A stretch of DNA of 64,000 bases from Sciurus carolinensis. Taxonomy: Eukaryota > Chordata > Mammalia > Rodentia > Sciuridae. The stretch is taken from the NCBI RefSeq assembly GCF_902686445.1, contig NC_062219.1, positions 48,697,056 to 48,761,055 of the forward strand, given 5' to 3'. The translations under genes and the position numbers were made by a program. This document shows positions 1 to 12,430 of this stretch, piece by piece (position 1 is the first letter of the stretch; every line of letters begins with the position of its first letter). The notes beneath the pieces are model-generated. The model was not told where the DNA came from, did no database searches, and worked only from the letters and a program-made list of their open reading frames with translations.

Positions 1-2503
1 AAATAAAAAATAAATAAATGAAGACTGCCCTAGTGCATTGCACACTTAAAAATTACACTCTTTTCAGTGCTTTTATGAGTAAATAGAAATACAAAGGCAA
101 TGGGAACTAATCAGATAAAAGTATCAATTTGCTGATTTTGAAAAGACATTCTGATCTGTGTGCTGAGTCAGACCACCTTTATCAGACACCAGAGCAGGGT
201 GCCTTTTGATTACCTTTCCATAATTTCAGGTACCCCTGGTCTATTATAGTCAGAAAATATTTAGTAGAAAATTCCATGAACAAATAATTTATAATAATTC
301 ATAAGCCTGAAATACTACATCGTTATGAGTAGTGTGAAATCTTGCTACTATCCAGCTCTGTCCTTCCAGGGACATGAATCTTCTCCTTGCCCAGCACATG
401 ATACTTACCTATTAGTCACTAGGTAATTGTCTCAGCCATCAGATCAACTGTCCCCATGTACTGGTGCTTGAGTTCCAATAAACTTTACTTTTCTTGACAG
501 TGGCCTCAAACTACAAGACTAGTAATGCAAAAAAAAAAAAAAAAAGCATCAAAACCCAAAGCATGGAGGGACATATTCACTCCAGTATTTAGTGACAATC
601 CTGAAGGACATGGAAGAAAAATATAAAATGTATATTTCAGAATTTTCTCTGGTTTTAGGCATCCATGGCAGGAGAGAGGTCTTGGAAGATACTTTCCACA
701 GGTAAGGAGGGTTTACACTGTATTACAGAGTAGAATAAGATAAAGTGCTTTTGAGTGACTTTTTCAGAATTATGTAATTAAGAGAGTACATGATAATTAT
801 TGAGGAATTAGTGACATATTCACTGGAACTTCTGGACTCTTAAAAAAAAAAGACAGAAAAAATGGACAAGCAGATTTTTTATGATAAAATAATTAACATT
901 GAGTAACAGGATTTATTATTTTATTATACATAAAAATAACAAATTAATAGAAATAAATAACAATTATTTTACTAAGGACTATATGACAATGTGTAGAAAA
1001 ATAGCAATCATAATATAATATTGGACAATTAAAAAATGATTTCTGAGTAATTTGGAACCATGGTCCTTGAATACATTAATTTTCATACAGTTTCCTGGTT
1101 TTTATCATCATGGAACCGTTTTAAAGTTCAGTTTTTTCAAGATATCAAACAAAATATGTCCAAAAGAATTTTCATAAATAGCTATTTCAATGAATTCTAT
1201 AGGAAATATCACTAGATTAGGTGCTTTTATGTAGTTCTTGTTCAATCCTGAATAAATGCAAATGTGAGTTGCATATTTAGGAAACACTCTGAAGTGGAGC
1301 TTCTAAAATGGGGTCTGTGGACCAGCAGCATCAGCATCACCTAGCAACTTAGAGAAGAAAATGTTAGTGTCCTACCAAAGACTTGGTGAATTGGAGATCA
1401 TGGGCCTGAGAAAAATGCATTTCATTAAGTCCCCAAGTCATTCTCTAAAATGGCCTAAAGTATGTAAAAAGCTAGGACCTGGGGGGTCAAGCCTAGAAAG
1501 TCACCCCAGCAGAGACAACTCATGACGGTGCCATGGTAGTTGTGATGAGAGCATAGATCTGGACAAAGCAGCAGACATCAGCTGCCTCAGCAAACTATGT
1601 AGGTCTGCATTTTAAAACCATCTAGCTTGTTAGATGATTTTATTAAGAACTTAATAGAACTTAAGAACTGTTTCAGAACTATTAAGTTCTGGAATGATGC
1701 TATTGTTTGCCTACATTTATTGCCACATATTTCTGAGCTAGGCATCATTTCCTTTGAGTTCTTAAAACTTAATAACATCTAAAGTAAATCCTTCACTTGA
1801 AAACTTTAAAAAGATACATATTAACTTTAAGTCTGTAAAACTCTGAATTTCCTTTTCCATTCTCAAAATAACTTCAGATAAAATGATAAACAGCTTACTT
1901 CCTTGACAATCATTCCCCTTGGATAGAAGGGATTCTGCAGCACAGAAATTTAAAATTTCAGGGCAGTCGATGTTTCAGAGGAAGTCTTCATATTTTTCTT
2001 CAGTGAAAACTATAAGTAGGGCAACATCATCCAACTGAATGACCCCTAAATTTTCAGAGGGTTGACTTGTTTTGGTGTTCATTCATTCATTCATCCATGG
2101 GTTCTCCTTCCATTGGAATATTTACCCCGAGTAAATGTCAGTGTCAGATATTGAACTAGGTTGAGTATTTAGAGTCTGAAAAAATGTCCATGAAATGAAA
2201 TGACAAAAGGTTATGTTTACAAAACACTAAAGACTTTCACTTTAGGTTTGCAGAGGAAACAAACAATAATTCCTAGAGAAATTATAAATTAGCATAATTC
2301 TGTTCTCCAAGGCCATCAGTCTGGTGGTGGGGTAAGGTCTTGCTAAATTCTTAAACAAAATGCTCTGTAGAACTGTGATTTCAGTTGTAAAATACTTATT
2401 TTATATAATTTTAAAAGATAAATATTTACAAACTTTTTCCATTTAAAATAGTGTTTCTAATACATATAATATTTAAAGTTGACTCACTATATCATTTTTG
2501 GGA
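1..2503. other. AT-rich non-coding stretch
   Basis: I see no gene here. All reading frames are short and carry no recognisable domain. The only structured spot is an AATAAA at 477-482 followed about 45 bases later by a run of 17 A (529-545). That resembles the 3' end of a retroposed transcript on the plus strand, but I do not recognise the upstream sequence. A short CATT repeat lies near 2080-2096. Confidence 0.6.
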
Positions 2504-2665
2504 GAGGGGTATTGGGGATTGAACTCAGGGTCACTCAACCACTGAGCCATATCCCCAAACCTATTTTTTGTACTTTGTTTAGAGACAGGATCTCACTGAG
2601 GCCATCCTCCTCCCTCAGTCTCTCGAGCAGCTGAGATTATAGGCATGTGCCACCGCACCCAACTC
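2504..2665 (-). mobile_element. Composite SINE (ID-like plus 7SL/B1-like), minus strand
   Basis: Read on the plus strand, it starts with the complement of the ID B-box half (GGGGATTGAACTCAGGG, then the 'accactgagccatatcccc' stretch). It continues into the complement of a B1/7SL left monomer (gagacaggatctcact, then ctgagattataggcatgtgccacc). This two-part structure is typical of squirrel-type composite SINEs. Several substitutions suggest it is not young. Target duplications are not obvious. Confidence 0.8.
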
Positions 2666-3300
2666 ACTATAGCATTTTTAATTAAATAATTTATTTTGAG
2701 ATAATAGAATAACATGTAATTATAAGAAATAATATAAACAGATCCCAGGTGCCTTATCTCAGTTTCTTACTGTGGGAGAAAGTATAATACAATATCACAA
2801 TTAGGATACTGACATTATATTTCCATCATCACAAGGTTATCACCTGTTGCACTTTCCAGCTGCTCCTGCTTCCCTCCTGCCTTCCACTTCTTCCTGTATC
2901 CTAGCCACCACTAAGATATTCTTCATTTATTCAATTTTGAGAACAAGAATATTACATGTGACCTTTGGAGAATGGCTTTTTTCACTCAGCATAATTCTTT
3001 TGAGATCAATTCAACTCGTTTTTATCATTGCTTACTTTTTTAATTGCTGAGGGCATCCCGTTTTATGGGATAACCAGGTTATTTAACCATTTACCATTGG
3101 TGGATATCTAGATTGTTTTTACTTTTAGGTATTATGAGTAAAGCTACTATGAACATTTGTGTACGTGTGTGTGTGTGTGTGCGCGTGTACATGTGTTGTG
3201 ATAACATAGTTCTTATTTCTCTGTGATAAATGCCTGGAATGCAATAGTTTGGATGTATGGTAGTTGTATGTTCAACTTTTTTTGAAAAATTTTAGCTTTT
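2666..3300 (-). mobile_element. Old LINE-1 3'-end fragment
   Basis: The sequence has the typical reversed L1 ORF2 end and 3'UTR wording: 'cactcagcataattcttttgagat', 'ccatttaccattggtggatatctag' and 'gtaaagctactatgaacatt', each shortened here to its key words. It matches in style the same part of the full-length L1 at 38.8-39.1 kb but is much more diverged. A short TG/CG microsatellite (3157-3186) interrupts it. No open reading frame survives. Confidence 0.65.
3157..3186. repeat. (TG)n microsatellite
   Basis: Nine or so TG dinucleotides followed by GCGCG, inside an old L1 fragment. Confidence 0.8.
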
Positions 3301-4700
3301 GGCATTTTCCTTAGAAACTACCTGTTTTCTACTACTCACCCAGGTCATGGGGAAGCTTTTCAGTTTCCATTCTCAACATGAGGACAAATACTGATTACCA
3401 GAAAACTGGGGAGATCAGGGCTCTGTTACAATATCTGCTCTGTGGCCAGTCCAATGGTCACAAACTTTCTCAATGAATGACAGATTGCATATCTTAGACC
3501 AATGAAGCTTAGAGAACAACAAATACAATAAATATGATAAAAATTACACCTCGGAACATCATAAACCAAAAACAAAATGAAAATCAGAAATGAAACAGGA
3601 GGGAAGGAAGGAAGGAAGAAGAATAAACCAAAGACAAAAAGAATATCTTTAAAGAATCCAGGGGAGAAAGCATCTTATCTCTAGAGACAAAGGAAAGAAA
3701 TACAGTGGAGCTTCTTGTCAGACATCATGCAAGAAAGAAAAGAATATAGTAAAATATTCAAACTGTTAAGAAAAAAAAAATGCACCAACTTGGAATTTCT
3801 TATCCAGAGAAAGATCCCTTTGAAAATGAAGGAGAAACAAATATTTTTCAGACAAACACTGAGAGCATTTATTGGCAGAAGATATGCTGTCTAAGAAATG
3901 TTAAGGAAAAAAAAAACTTTTCCTCAGATAAAAGGAAAATTATATAGGTCAGAAACTTGAATTTACGTAAAGAAAGAAAGAGCATTACAGAAGAAATAAA
4001 TGAAGAATATGTTCCTTGTATTTCTCAGTTTACCCAACAGATAATTATATCTTTAAAATAAAACTGGTCATGATGTATTGGGTGATAACAGCATATGATA
4101 GTGAAATGAATGACAACAATTTCTCAAGGAGAGGAGAGCAGTTGGGAATATTTTATACTAAGATGTGTACTACGTGTGAAGCAGAATAGTACTACTTCAG
4201 GGTGGACTTAGATTAACTAAAAATATATATTGTAAATTCTAGGGAAATAACTAAAAAGGTTTAAAGTATAATTGATATATTAAGATAGGAGTTAGAATGG
4301 AATCATATAAAATATTGAACTAAAACTAGAAAAGGGAGAAAAAGAAGCCTCTATCAATGAGTACATGAAACATTGCAAAGTGAAAGAGTTCAGAAAAAAA
4401 AAGCTACATTCTGTAATTTCAATTGTATGCTAGAAAAGACAAAACAAAAGAAACGATGTCAGGACCAATGGTTGTCAGGGTGTAAAATGGGCAGAGGTAA
4501 GGTTGAAACTATGCTGTGTGTTACTGTAATCGTGCATGCAAGACAGTAAGCATTTGTTAAGACCCATAAAATTTTACAGTACAAACAGCAAACCCCAAAG
4601 CAAATAAATTTAATAAGTCATTTATCTGGTTTTGGGACACACAGGCAAGAAGGCAAAATATGAATAAATAATGTACATTTGCCACATGAGTATGAAAAAT
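3301..4700 (+). mobile_element. Probable old L1M/HAL1-type fragment, plus strand
   Basis: Between about 3650 and 3990 the wording is that of ancient L1 ORF regions ('gagaaagatccctttgaaaa', then 'cagacaaacactgag' and 'ctaagaaatgttaaggaaa'). The rest is A-rich and compatible with decayed L1 sequence, but I cannot set limits. A GGAA microsatellite lies at 3599-3625. No reading frame longer than about 50 codons remains. It could also be two different old elements. Confidence 0.45.
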
Positions 4701-4840
4701 CTTTGCTCAAAGAATAGGATAAAGTGGAACCTAAGTAACTTTGGAAGGCATGAATCTGTAAGACTAAATTAATTTACACCAACACTGTGCTCTAATAGAT
4801 AGTTTGTTCCCCATAGTGTGTGGGTTAACAATTCTGAAAT

Positions 4841-4955
4841 GCAGGGAGCCACCCATGGCTTGTACAGAGCCAAGCTTTGTTGAGCTCTTAGAAAGGAGGA
4901 TCCAGCCTCAGGAACTGTCTGAGTCATGAGGTTACCATGAAGGCTCCCTGTTTAA
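4841..4955 (+). mobile_element. LTR-like sequence, copy A (plus)
   Basis: Starts TGCAGGGAGCCACCCATGG and runs about 110 bases. The reverse complement of 10012-10131 carries the same sequence with roughly 15% differences by eye. A TG start and a GGGAGCC-type opening are common for class II ERV LTRs, so I read this as the U3 start of such an LTR. The rest of an LTR is not recognisable downstream. Confidence 0.5.
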
Positions 4956-7060
4956 AAAGCTGCAATTCACTGTTTTCATCAGTACTTTCATTCTTTCAGA
5001 TTTTCTTTAGCCAAAGTTAAAGGAGAAAAATTCTAAGGTTAATAAAAGAGATTCTAATTGTGCTTTTTAATGGATTAAGTTTTTGCTTTTGTGGATGATG
5101 CTAAAGGTGAATCTAACAATTATTAGAACAAAAAGCTGGACCTCAAACCTGGTTTATCCATCAAAGCAGGCCCGCCTTATTATTAAATCATATAAAAGTT
5201 TAATTGGTTAGATCTTAAATTCCTAAACAGGTTAAATCAGATAAAAGTTGTGATGAGCATTCGTTTATTACTATGGAGCTCCACTTACAAAAAGTTATAA
5301 AAAAATTTTCTTTTTATCTATTTGACTGATTTATAAATGTATGTATACATTATATTTACATGATATCAAAATTTACATATATTCATTGACCATGCTCACA
5401 ATTTTAAATTAAAATGAAAGATGGATTGAAATATCTTTAATTCGCTTGACATAAGGCTCAATTTAAATTGGGTAAACAAATAAAAATAAAGATGTCTTTA
5501 AAATTATTAATTCAAATTTTTCCTGCTGGTCAAATAATTAATAAGATCTCTAATTCCTATAATATTCAAAATCTGTATCAAATTGCTTCTAACAATTTCC
5601 TTCAACAGGAAGTCAAATAATTAATAAAATTGCTAATTTCTAAAATATTTCAAATTTATATCCATTTCCTTCTAACAATTTTCTTTTAACAGAAGAGATA
5701 ATACTGTTATCTACATTTGCTTGATGTCTTGACTTTTACAATTCAGAATAAGTAAGTTCAATTTAAAGTAGATAGGATTAATTATATAAATCTTTATTAG
5801 AGGAGATATTTGTTGATTTACAAGGTTGAAATGCTAAAAGATCATTTATTGGGTGCTAAAAGACTATCTACTAAATATAAAAACATCAGATACTCTTAAC
5901 AAAATAAATTTTCACATTAGATGTGTTTGTTATTTGGTTAATATTAAAGAAGGTCTAAAATTCCTTTATTTCTGTGTTCTCACAGAGAACCAAGTTACTA
6001 GGACTTAAACTCTCAGGTGTGATATATAAGGATCTAAGAAATTTTCAGCTTGTAAAGTAGAAGATTATAACATGTCTGAGTACATTAAGACAGTTTGTAA
6101 AAACAACTTTCAAAAGGTTTACATGCAATTAAATTGGTTATATATAATTAACACAATCAACTCTTTATTTAAAGCTTTTTGCTTTTTAAATTCTGCTAAG
6201 TTTCTATCCTGAGGTCTATTTATAAGTATAAATAAGATCTTTACACAGATCCCTATTAATTGGATCTTTGAATAAAAGGATAAGAGAGAAAGGAAATACT
6301 TGAAACATTAATCTACTCTCATTCTAATAGAATAATTTCTTTTGTCTGTTGAGTTTTATTATTTGGAAAAGCTAATTTTAAAGAAATTAAGATTTATATG
6401 ATTTTGGTTAAACAATAACTGTTGTTTTAAAAAACCACCTTACATTCCAGATTTCAAATTTCTCTTTAAAAGTTAAAGTTAGTTAATTAAAAAAAAAGCA
6501 ATGCAATTATGGTAATTATTACTAACTTATCATATGTTAATTGTATCTTCATTTCGCAAATATACAAGTTGTTAAGGTGTAAAATTTAAAAGAACATTTT
6601 GCTAAACTGATGCTCTCCAAACTAAAGTTTTCTACAATAATGGTTTCTTACAAACTTACATAATAATAACAAATTAATTAAAATTTTAATTATGCCATTT
6701 AATATTTTATATTTAAATAAATGTTACAAAAATTTTATGTTACTCTCTACACTGAGAAGGAAACTTAACTATATTTCTAAAAGACAATTAAGAGACACTA
6801 GATTATTTAAAGGTTAGTAATATGAGATATAAAGATGTTTGGACACCTTCCCTCACGAGGGGCTTAAAAACTCTGTTAACTTGTTTATTTCATGTTTCAG
6901 ATATAATATTAAACTATGTTATCTAATTTATATTAATCTAAAAAATTTTACATACAAGTTTTATGAAATAATATTCAAATAAGAAACTAAGATTTGTTTC
7001 AAAATTAAAGCACATTTCCTAAGTTTTATCAAGAGACCCATTTAAGAAAAATTGAGAAGT
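4956..7060. other. AT-rich non-coding stretch
   Basis: Very AT-rich, with frequent stops in all frames and no recognisable repeat, RNA or gene. Because it lies between an LTR-like start and an env remnant it might be decayed proviral gag-pol, but I see no surviving protease or polymerase motif. Confidence 0.5.
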
Positions 7061-7720
7061 ATATTTAAGAATCTCTTAAAATTCTACTATACATGAATGA
7101 CTACTATTAACATTTAGTATACAACCTTCTAAACTTTTCCACACATATATTTATGGATATACATATTTTATACATATAGGATTATATTGTTATTTTAAAA
7201 AAGCTTCTAAAATTATTTTAAATTACACATAATTTATATTCTTTTACAATATTATTTGTACTGCCAGATTTTTTATCATATAGCTCATTTGTCCAAAACC
7301 CTATGTTGGAGATTTAAATTATTTTTGCTACCTTAAAAACAGTTATTAAGAATATTCATATAGCTGTATCTTTATGCATAAAAATTATTTTAGTATAAAT
7401 CCCTTAAAATATGATTGCTAGATCAATGACATATAAAATTCTAAGACTTTTGAATAACTTATTGGATCACTGTCCTGAAAGATACTACCAATTCACATTC
7501 TACCCAATAATATTTGAAAGTACTAATTCCCCATACTTGGATCAACACCAGATGTGATGATAATTAAAAATTTTCATAATTTGGTAGATAAAAAGTTGCT
7601 CATTTTTTTACTTCATTTTCCTTTTAATTATTAACAAATAAAATAAATCTTTCCTATGCTCACTAAACATATGTATTTCTTATTTAAAAAAGAAAAAAAG
7701 TCTATTTATATATTCTATAT
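7061..7720 (-). mobile_element. Ancient L1 (L1M type) 3' fragment
   Basis: Reads on the plus strand like reversed ancient L1 3' sequence: 'atatagctgtatctttatgc', 'atatgattgctagatcaatg', 'accaattcacattctaccca' and 'caccagatgtgatgataatt'. Such phrases occur in order in old mammalian L1 ends. It is heavily diverged and has no coding capacity. Confidence 0.55.
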
Positions 7721-8379
7721 TCTTTGTAGAGGTCACCTAAATTAAGTTAAAAGTCTACTTCTCATCTTATTCCAGGTTAAAAATAATCATTCAAGTTTGT
7801 TTAAGGTTAAGTTCAAAACATAAATTTTTGTTATCCAAATTACTAAATTTCTAATATAAACAGAAAATACTATATATAAATAAATAAAGATTTAAAAGTT
7901 ATATAAAATTATATTCTTAATTCATAACTATTATAAAAATTAAATATATTTTTACTCACTCATTTTTTATTATATTTCCCTTACGAATGTTACAACTGCT
8001 ATCAATGCCTTACACACGTATGGATTCTAATATAATAACTTAATTTAATATAATAATACCATTACCTATAAGACAAACAAGTTGTAAAACTAACTTTCAA
8101 TATCTGTACTGACTCCATTTTATGATTTTGCTGCTCAGTCCACTAGAGACAAAATAAAATCATACATTTGGTAAAAATTAGGCCTTCTTTTACTGTAATG
8201 TCCTCTTCAGTTCAATAACATGAACTAACAACAGGTAACTTCTAATTTTCCTGACCAAATAAAAATATTTATTAAGTCATTTCTTATGGTCTAAATACTT
8301 GTACAATGCTAGGCCATTGTCTACAATTTAAGGTTAATGATACTCCAGCTTATATCAACTTTCTTCTACAATTTTTAAA
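7721..8379. other. AT-rich non-coding stretch
   Basis: Nothing recognisable. The frames are closed and no repeat boundary is visible. Confidence 0.5.
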
Positions 8380-8383
8380 AATA

Positions 8384-8397
8384 AAAAAGGGGGAAAC
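8384..8397 (+). promoter_or_regulatory. Polypurine tract-like run
   Basis: An A-run followed by five G and three A (AAAAAAGGGGGAAA) resembles the retroviral polypurine tract that primes plus-strand synthesis. It lies about 250 bases upstream of the env remnant rather than next to a 3' LTR. It may therefore be an internal tract, a rearranged piece or chance. Confidence 0.25.
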
Positions 8398-8639
8398 AGA
8401 ACCCTATATAAATCCATGAAATCTCACAAAATTATTTCAAAAAATTTTTTAAATTGTGGTATTAAAAGTCTCACCTGCAAAGTAACACATGGAGCAATAG
8501 AATACAGGATTCTATAATACCATAGGGTAGAGGTTATACTTACATATTTCCTGAAAAACCAATCTGTCATCATGGGGACAACTGAAGGACCTGACACTTC
8601 AGGTTGAAGAACTAATTCAGCAACAGAGAGGTGATAAGA

Positions 8640-9890
8640 CTCCAACCAAAATGTTTTGGTGATTTTGGGGAGCTGCCAGGTAAGTAGAATCCATGAAGAC
8701 ACTCATTGGACCCATTTCTCAGATCCACCTTTAACACACCTAGTGATGTGCACTGGAGAATCCATCCCAGTATTTACTAATGATACTTATATGATGGGAG
8801 ATTTTCAAGATAAATGTATTACATTTTTTTATGCTACTGGATTTAATAATACTGGCTACAATGGGCAATTACCTATATGATGGTTCCATGATAAATATAC
8901 TGGCTATGTAAAGGTAACTTTTGAGGAAAAGAGCATAGGGAGTACTAGGTAAGTCAATCATATTGGTCCTTGGAACTTGAGATTATATGTTCATTTCTTG
9001 TAACAAGTCAATCATTCCATGGAATATCCACCAATATCTTGCTGCCATAATTGTTCTGCAATAGAATTTGGCACCTTTCCTAAATGGATGGAATGCACAA
9101 ATTGTCTTGCCAGTGCAGCACAAAAATCTCTTAGAGTGGTGGATATGTTTTGGGTTGATCTTCAAAAATTGATAAAAGACTGTTACATCAGAACGTCACT
9201 TCCTCCAGAAGGTCCCAAGCCAGGAAAGCACTGCCACTAAGTGTGTTTTGCTTTCATTTCTTCTTGAAAAGAATTTGTAGCAACCATGTTTAATTTGAAT
9301 TTCTAATACAGTAGAAGAGTTAAGAAACTTGGAAAATAGTTGAGTTATCTAGAACTATTTTCAGAATAAAAAAGATTAGATATATAATCATTCTGATTTT
9401 TTGAAACTCCATGTGATTTAGACTATTCCCTATTGGTTAGGTACTGTTTGCACTACCAGTAACTACACAATGAAGAGTGAATCAGAGCCCAGAAAATTGA
9501 CTGATGTTACAGTAGAAAGATCAAAATTCACATTTGGGCTTCTAGCAGTTATTTCTTATTTGATGATAATTTGGGTCCCATATATTTTGATGTATTCTTT
9601 CAGGCTTCTATCTGTTCCCATATTTACTATATCTAAGGGTATAGTCCATTGTGTCAAGATGTTATGACTCCTGAAAGTATTGATGAAAAGATTGAGATTA
9701 AATTAAATGCTTTAATGGCTACTGTTACAAATATTGGAAATGAGCTTTCTGCTCTCAGATTTAAGCAAAGACTTAAATGCCATAATGACTGTAAGTATGT
9801 CTGTGTTACTGCAGCCAATTATCATACTCCCCAATGGGACTGGAAAATAATTAAGAATCATCTAATGGGCATTTGACATAGCAATAAATA
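8640..9890 (+). pseudogene. Broken env remnant of an endogenous betaretrovirus-like element
   Basis: Env makes the retroviral surface/transmembrane glycoprotein. Here only eroded pieces remain, in frames separated by stops and frameshifts: about 8656-8880, 9019-9240, 9470-9667 and 9649-9876. The last piece is the most telling. It combines a heptad-like stretch, a Cys-containing segment (KCHNDCKYVCVTAA) and a following W...HLMGI segment, as in the ectodomain of betaretroviral transmembrane subunits. The 9470-9667 piece is hydrophobic (FGLLAVISYLMIIW) and sits where a fusion-peptide region would be. The upstream pieces hold N-linked glycosylation-like NDT and NNT sites, compatible with a surface subunit. 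The first piece ends at TGA 8878-8880, and the transmembrane part shifts frame near 9650-9667. No gag, protease or pol was recognised upstream. The protein cannot be made. Class II ERV assignment rests on pattern recognition only. Confidence 0.6.
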
Positions 9891-10011
9891 ATAACCTGAA
9901 TTTTAATGAATTTTATCATCATATCCAGGATATCCAGAAAAACAGGATAGGGGGTGCAGATAAGCAAGTCATTTGGCTCTAGTGGGTCACTCCCACATCC
10001 AAGGCTTGTAT

Positions 10012-10131
10012 TTGAAGTTCAGCAGTGAACCATAGGATAACCACATGACTCAGGCTGTTCCCAAGGCCAGATTCTCCTGTCTAATAGCTCAACCAAGCTT
10101 GGTTCTGTACAAGCCATGGGTGACTCCCCTC
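10012..10131 (-). mobile_element. LTR-like sequence, copy B (minus)
   Basis: The reverse complement begins TGAGGGGAGTCACCCATGG and matches 4841-4955 nearly throughout, including GGCTTGTACAGA and CTGAGTCATG. It lies just 3' of the env remnant but in the opposite orientation to the one expected for its 3' LTR. This makes an inverted pair with copy A about 5.1 kb apart. Confidence 0.5.
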
Positions 10132-10480
10132 ATGAAACCACCATCAATACATGTTGAAATTAAACAATTAAAGAAATGAATGTGAGATGATAGGTGCCAG
10201 GTCTCTTACTATTGAATTGAGTTACATATAAACAAGGGGAAGAGGCTAGAATGATCTATATAGTAATTGATTAGTACTGGAGACACCAGAACAGGCTTGT
10301 GTTTAGCTTAATATAAGATAGCTTAACATAGAAATATTTATAAAGATGTGTATAAACTGACATCTTTTTTCTTGTTCTGCCAACTGACAGATGCTACTAC
10401 ATCCCTTTAATGAGGAGTACCCTTAGCACACTAATCTTGATTCCAACACCATTCTCCAGTGAAAAGAATCAGGGTTCCTT
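10132..10480. other. Non-coding stretch
   Basis: No gene or recognisable repeat. Confidence 0.5.
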
Positions 10481-11361
10481 AGTGAAATGAGTTGGTAGGA
10501 CTGATGCTTAGTTACAGTTTCTATTGTCCTATCTTCTAGTTCACTAATTCTTTCCTCCATGGTGCTCTTGAGTTTAATTGTTGAGTTTTAAATTTTGGTT
10601 TTTGTACATTTATTCTAAAATTCCCATTTGGTTCTTTTTTTTATCTTTTGTTTCTTTCTTAAGACTTTATTTCTTTGGTATGACTATTATATTTTTCAAC
10701 TGTTTTAAGAGAGATTGTAATTGCTGTTGAATAATTTTATAATGACATAATTTTAACATTTCTGTCTTCTCATGTGGGTATCTATTATCTTTTTTTTTAT
10801 TCCATTTGAGATTTTCCTGGACTAGTGACCCTATATTGAAACCTTGAACTTTAGAGCATTTTAGATAGAACTTTAGAGCATTTTAACATCTCTGGATGTT
10901 ACTTACAATAACATTTGGGAAGGCTTTTTTCAACACTGTTCCAGCAGGAAGAACAAGAACAGCTGCCTCAGTCAATCAGGGGAGCTGCAGATTTGGGTTG
11001 TTCATTTAATTTCTATTCCATTTGAAGGGAGTATGGGGATTATTGTTTTTGTTTGGCAAGTGGGCAAATTTTGACTCTCCCTTAGAACTCCACTTAAGTT
11101 TCCTTAACTGACAGCAAGAGGAGCATCTCATTGTATCTCCCCAGCTAACCTTCAGTAGCACCACAGGGGTAAGGGAGGAGAGGATATAGGTAGATCGGTC
11201 TTTTATTTTTTTATTTTTTATTTTTTTTGGTGGTGGTGGTAAATTTCTGACTCTCTTATAGCCTCATCTGACATCCCTCCAAGGGATAAGGACATCTTGT
11301 CACTTCCAGGTATAGGTGGAAGTCCTGGCTCTCCATACCTCTCTATTGATATACTGCATGT
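10481..11361 (-). mobile_element. Old L1M fragment, 5' part, before the solo LTR
   Basis: The 'cctatcttctagttcactaa', 'ctgttgagttttaaattttg'-style wording and 'cccatttggttcttttt' are typical of reversed ORF1 and 5' regions of old L1. GC content rises toward 11.3 kb, as in L1 5'UTRs. The element continues after the LTR at 11889. Confidence 0.55.
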
Positions 11362-11888
11362 TGTAGGGAACATTCCTCAAGCTTATCTGACAGCAGTCAC
11401 TGACACCATGGTCTAAGTAAGCCAAAAAATCTGGACAGAGAAACTGAGGTAATAGTAAAGACTTGCCATGGAAGGAAGGTCTTTGCAGCTGCTGAGGCTG
11501 AGTTAGAAGCTAAGAGGAGGCCTCGCTATGTCAAGCATCCCAGCAAGCCGTGATGCGAGCTCACATGCGCTGCCTTGCCTCATGCTGTGTGCAGGAGCTT
11601 ACCATCCCTCCAGTCCTTTGTCTCAGACCTGTTGCTGGGCAGAATTACTTAGGCATGCTTGGTTTGTTTACATTACCTCTACGGATAGTTCACCTATAGG
11701 CCAATTCTGTTATGCTTTAACAAGCGTGTTAACATGATTGGATAATGTGCCTATATATGTCCTGTGCAACCCTAAGTAAAATTAGATCTGTGCTTTCAGA
11801 GCCAGATCTCCCATGTCTGAGTGCACTAGGTAGGCATCATATGTCCTCACCCTCAGTGGACCCCCATCTCCGAACATCTACAGTATGT
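11356..11888 (+). repeat. 6-bp target duplication flanking the solo LTR
   Basis: GCATGT (11356-11361) lies immediately before the LTR and GTATGT (11883-11888) immediately after it. They differ by one C/T transition. Six-base duplications are usual for class II (ERVK-type) integrations. Confidence 0.6.
11362..11882 (+). mobile_element. Solo LTR of an ERVK-like element, copy 1 (521 bp)
   Basis: Begins TGTAGGGAAC and ends CATCTACA, so it has the inverted TGT...ACA ends of a retroviral LTR. A second copy of the same family lies at 32697-33212 in the same orientation. A TATA-like CTATATATG near 11750 and a degraded polyadenylation signal (AAGTAAAA, where copy 2 has AATAAA) follow the expected U3-R order. 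No internal proviral sequence is attached, so LTR-LTR recombination probably removed it. It sits inside an old minus-strand L1. Confidence 0.8.
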
Positions 11889-12430
11889 TAGGTGAGGTCT
11901 CCTTATTGCCTGTGGAGATGGAGAATGCTGGCTCTCTTCTCTGCCCTTTCAGACTTTAGCATAATTGACGTTCCTAGCTCAATTGACATGAATGAGATGG
12001 AACGACAGTTTTTCTGTGGTGTTTGACTAGAACAGGGTAATCATTGACTAACATGTTTTCTCCAGCTAGGCTGCCTCTTTCCTGATTTAATGGAGAGAAA
12101 GAAAGAGAGAGAGAACTAGCAAACTTCTGTTGGAGCTTTTCTTATTTGTGTTTATTGGTGTTTCTGTATTGAGAACTCATTTAGCTTCAAATCATGAAAC
12201 AAAAAAAGGAAAAAAAATCTCAGAGAACTCACTATCACATGGTACTTGGATTTTGAGTTACTTCTTGGTTAGTCCTCCTTGTTCTCTGATTGTTCAGTTT
12301 TCTTGAGTTTGTTATTATAACTAATGTCCAAGGATTTTAGTTATAGTTAGCTGAAGGACTAGGGAAAAATATGTCTAATCCATCTGCCCAGAAACCAGAG
12401 TCTCCACTCTGGTATTTTTAGAAGTTGTTA
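11889..12430 (-). mobile_element. Old L1M fragment, 5' part, after the solo LTR
   Basis: Continues the GC-richer L1 5'UTR-like sequence interrupted by the LTR. It ends near the 'cccagaaaccagagtctcca' stretch, after which the DNA becomes unique and AT-rich. A short GA-rich patch lies at 12098-12114. Confidence 0.45.
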
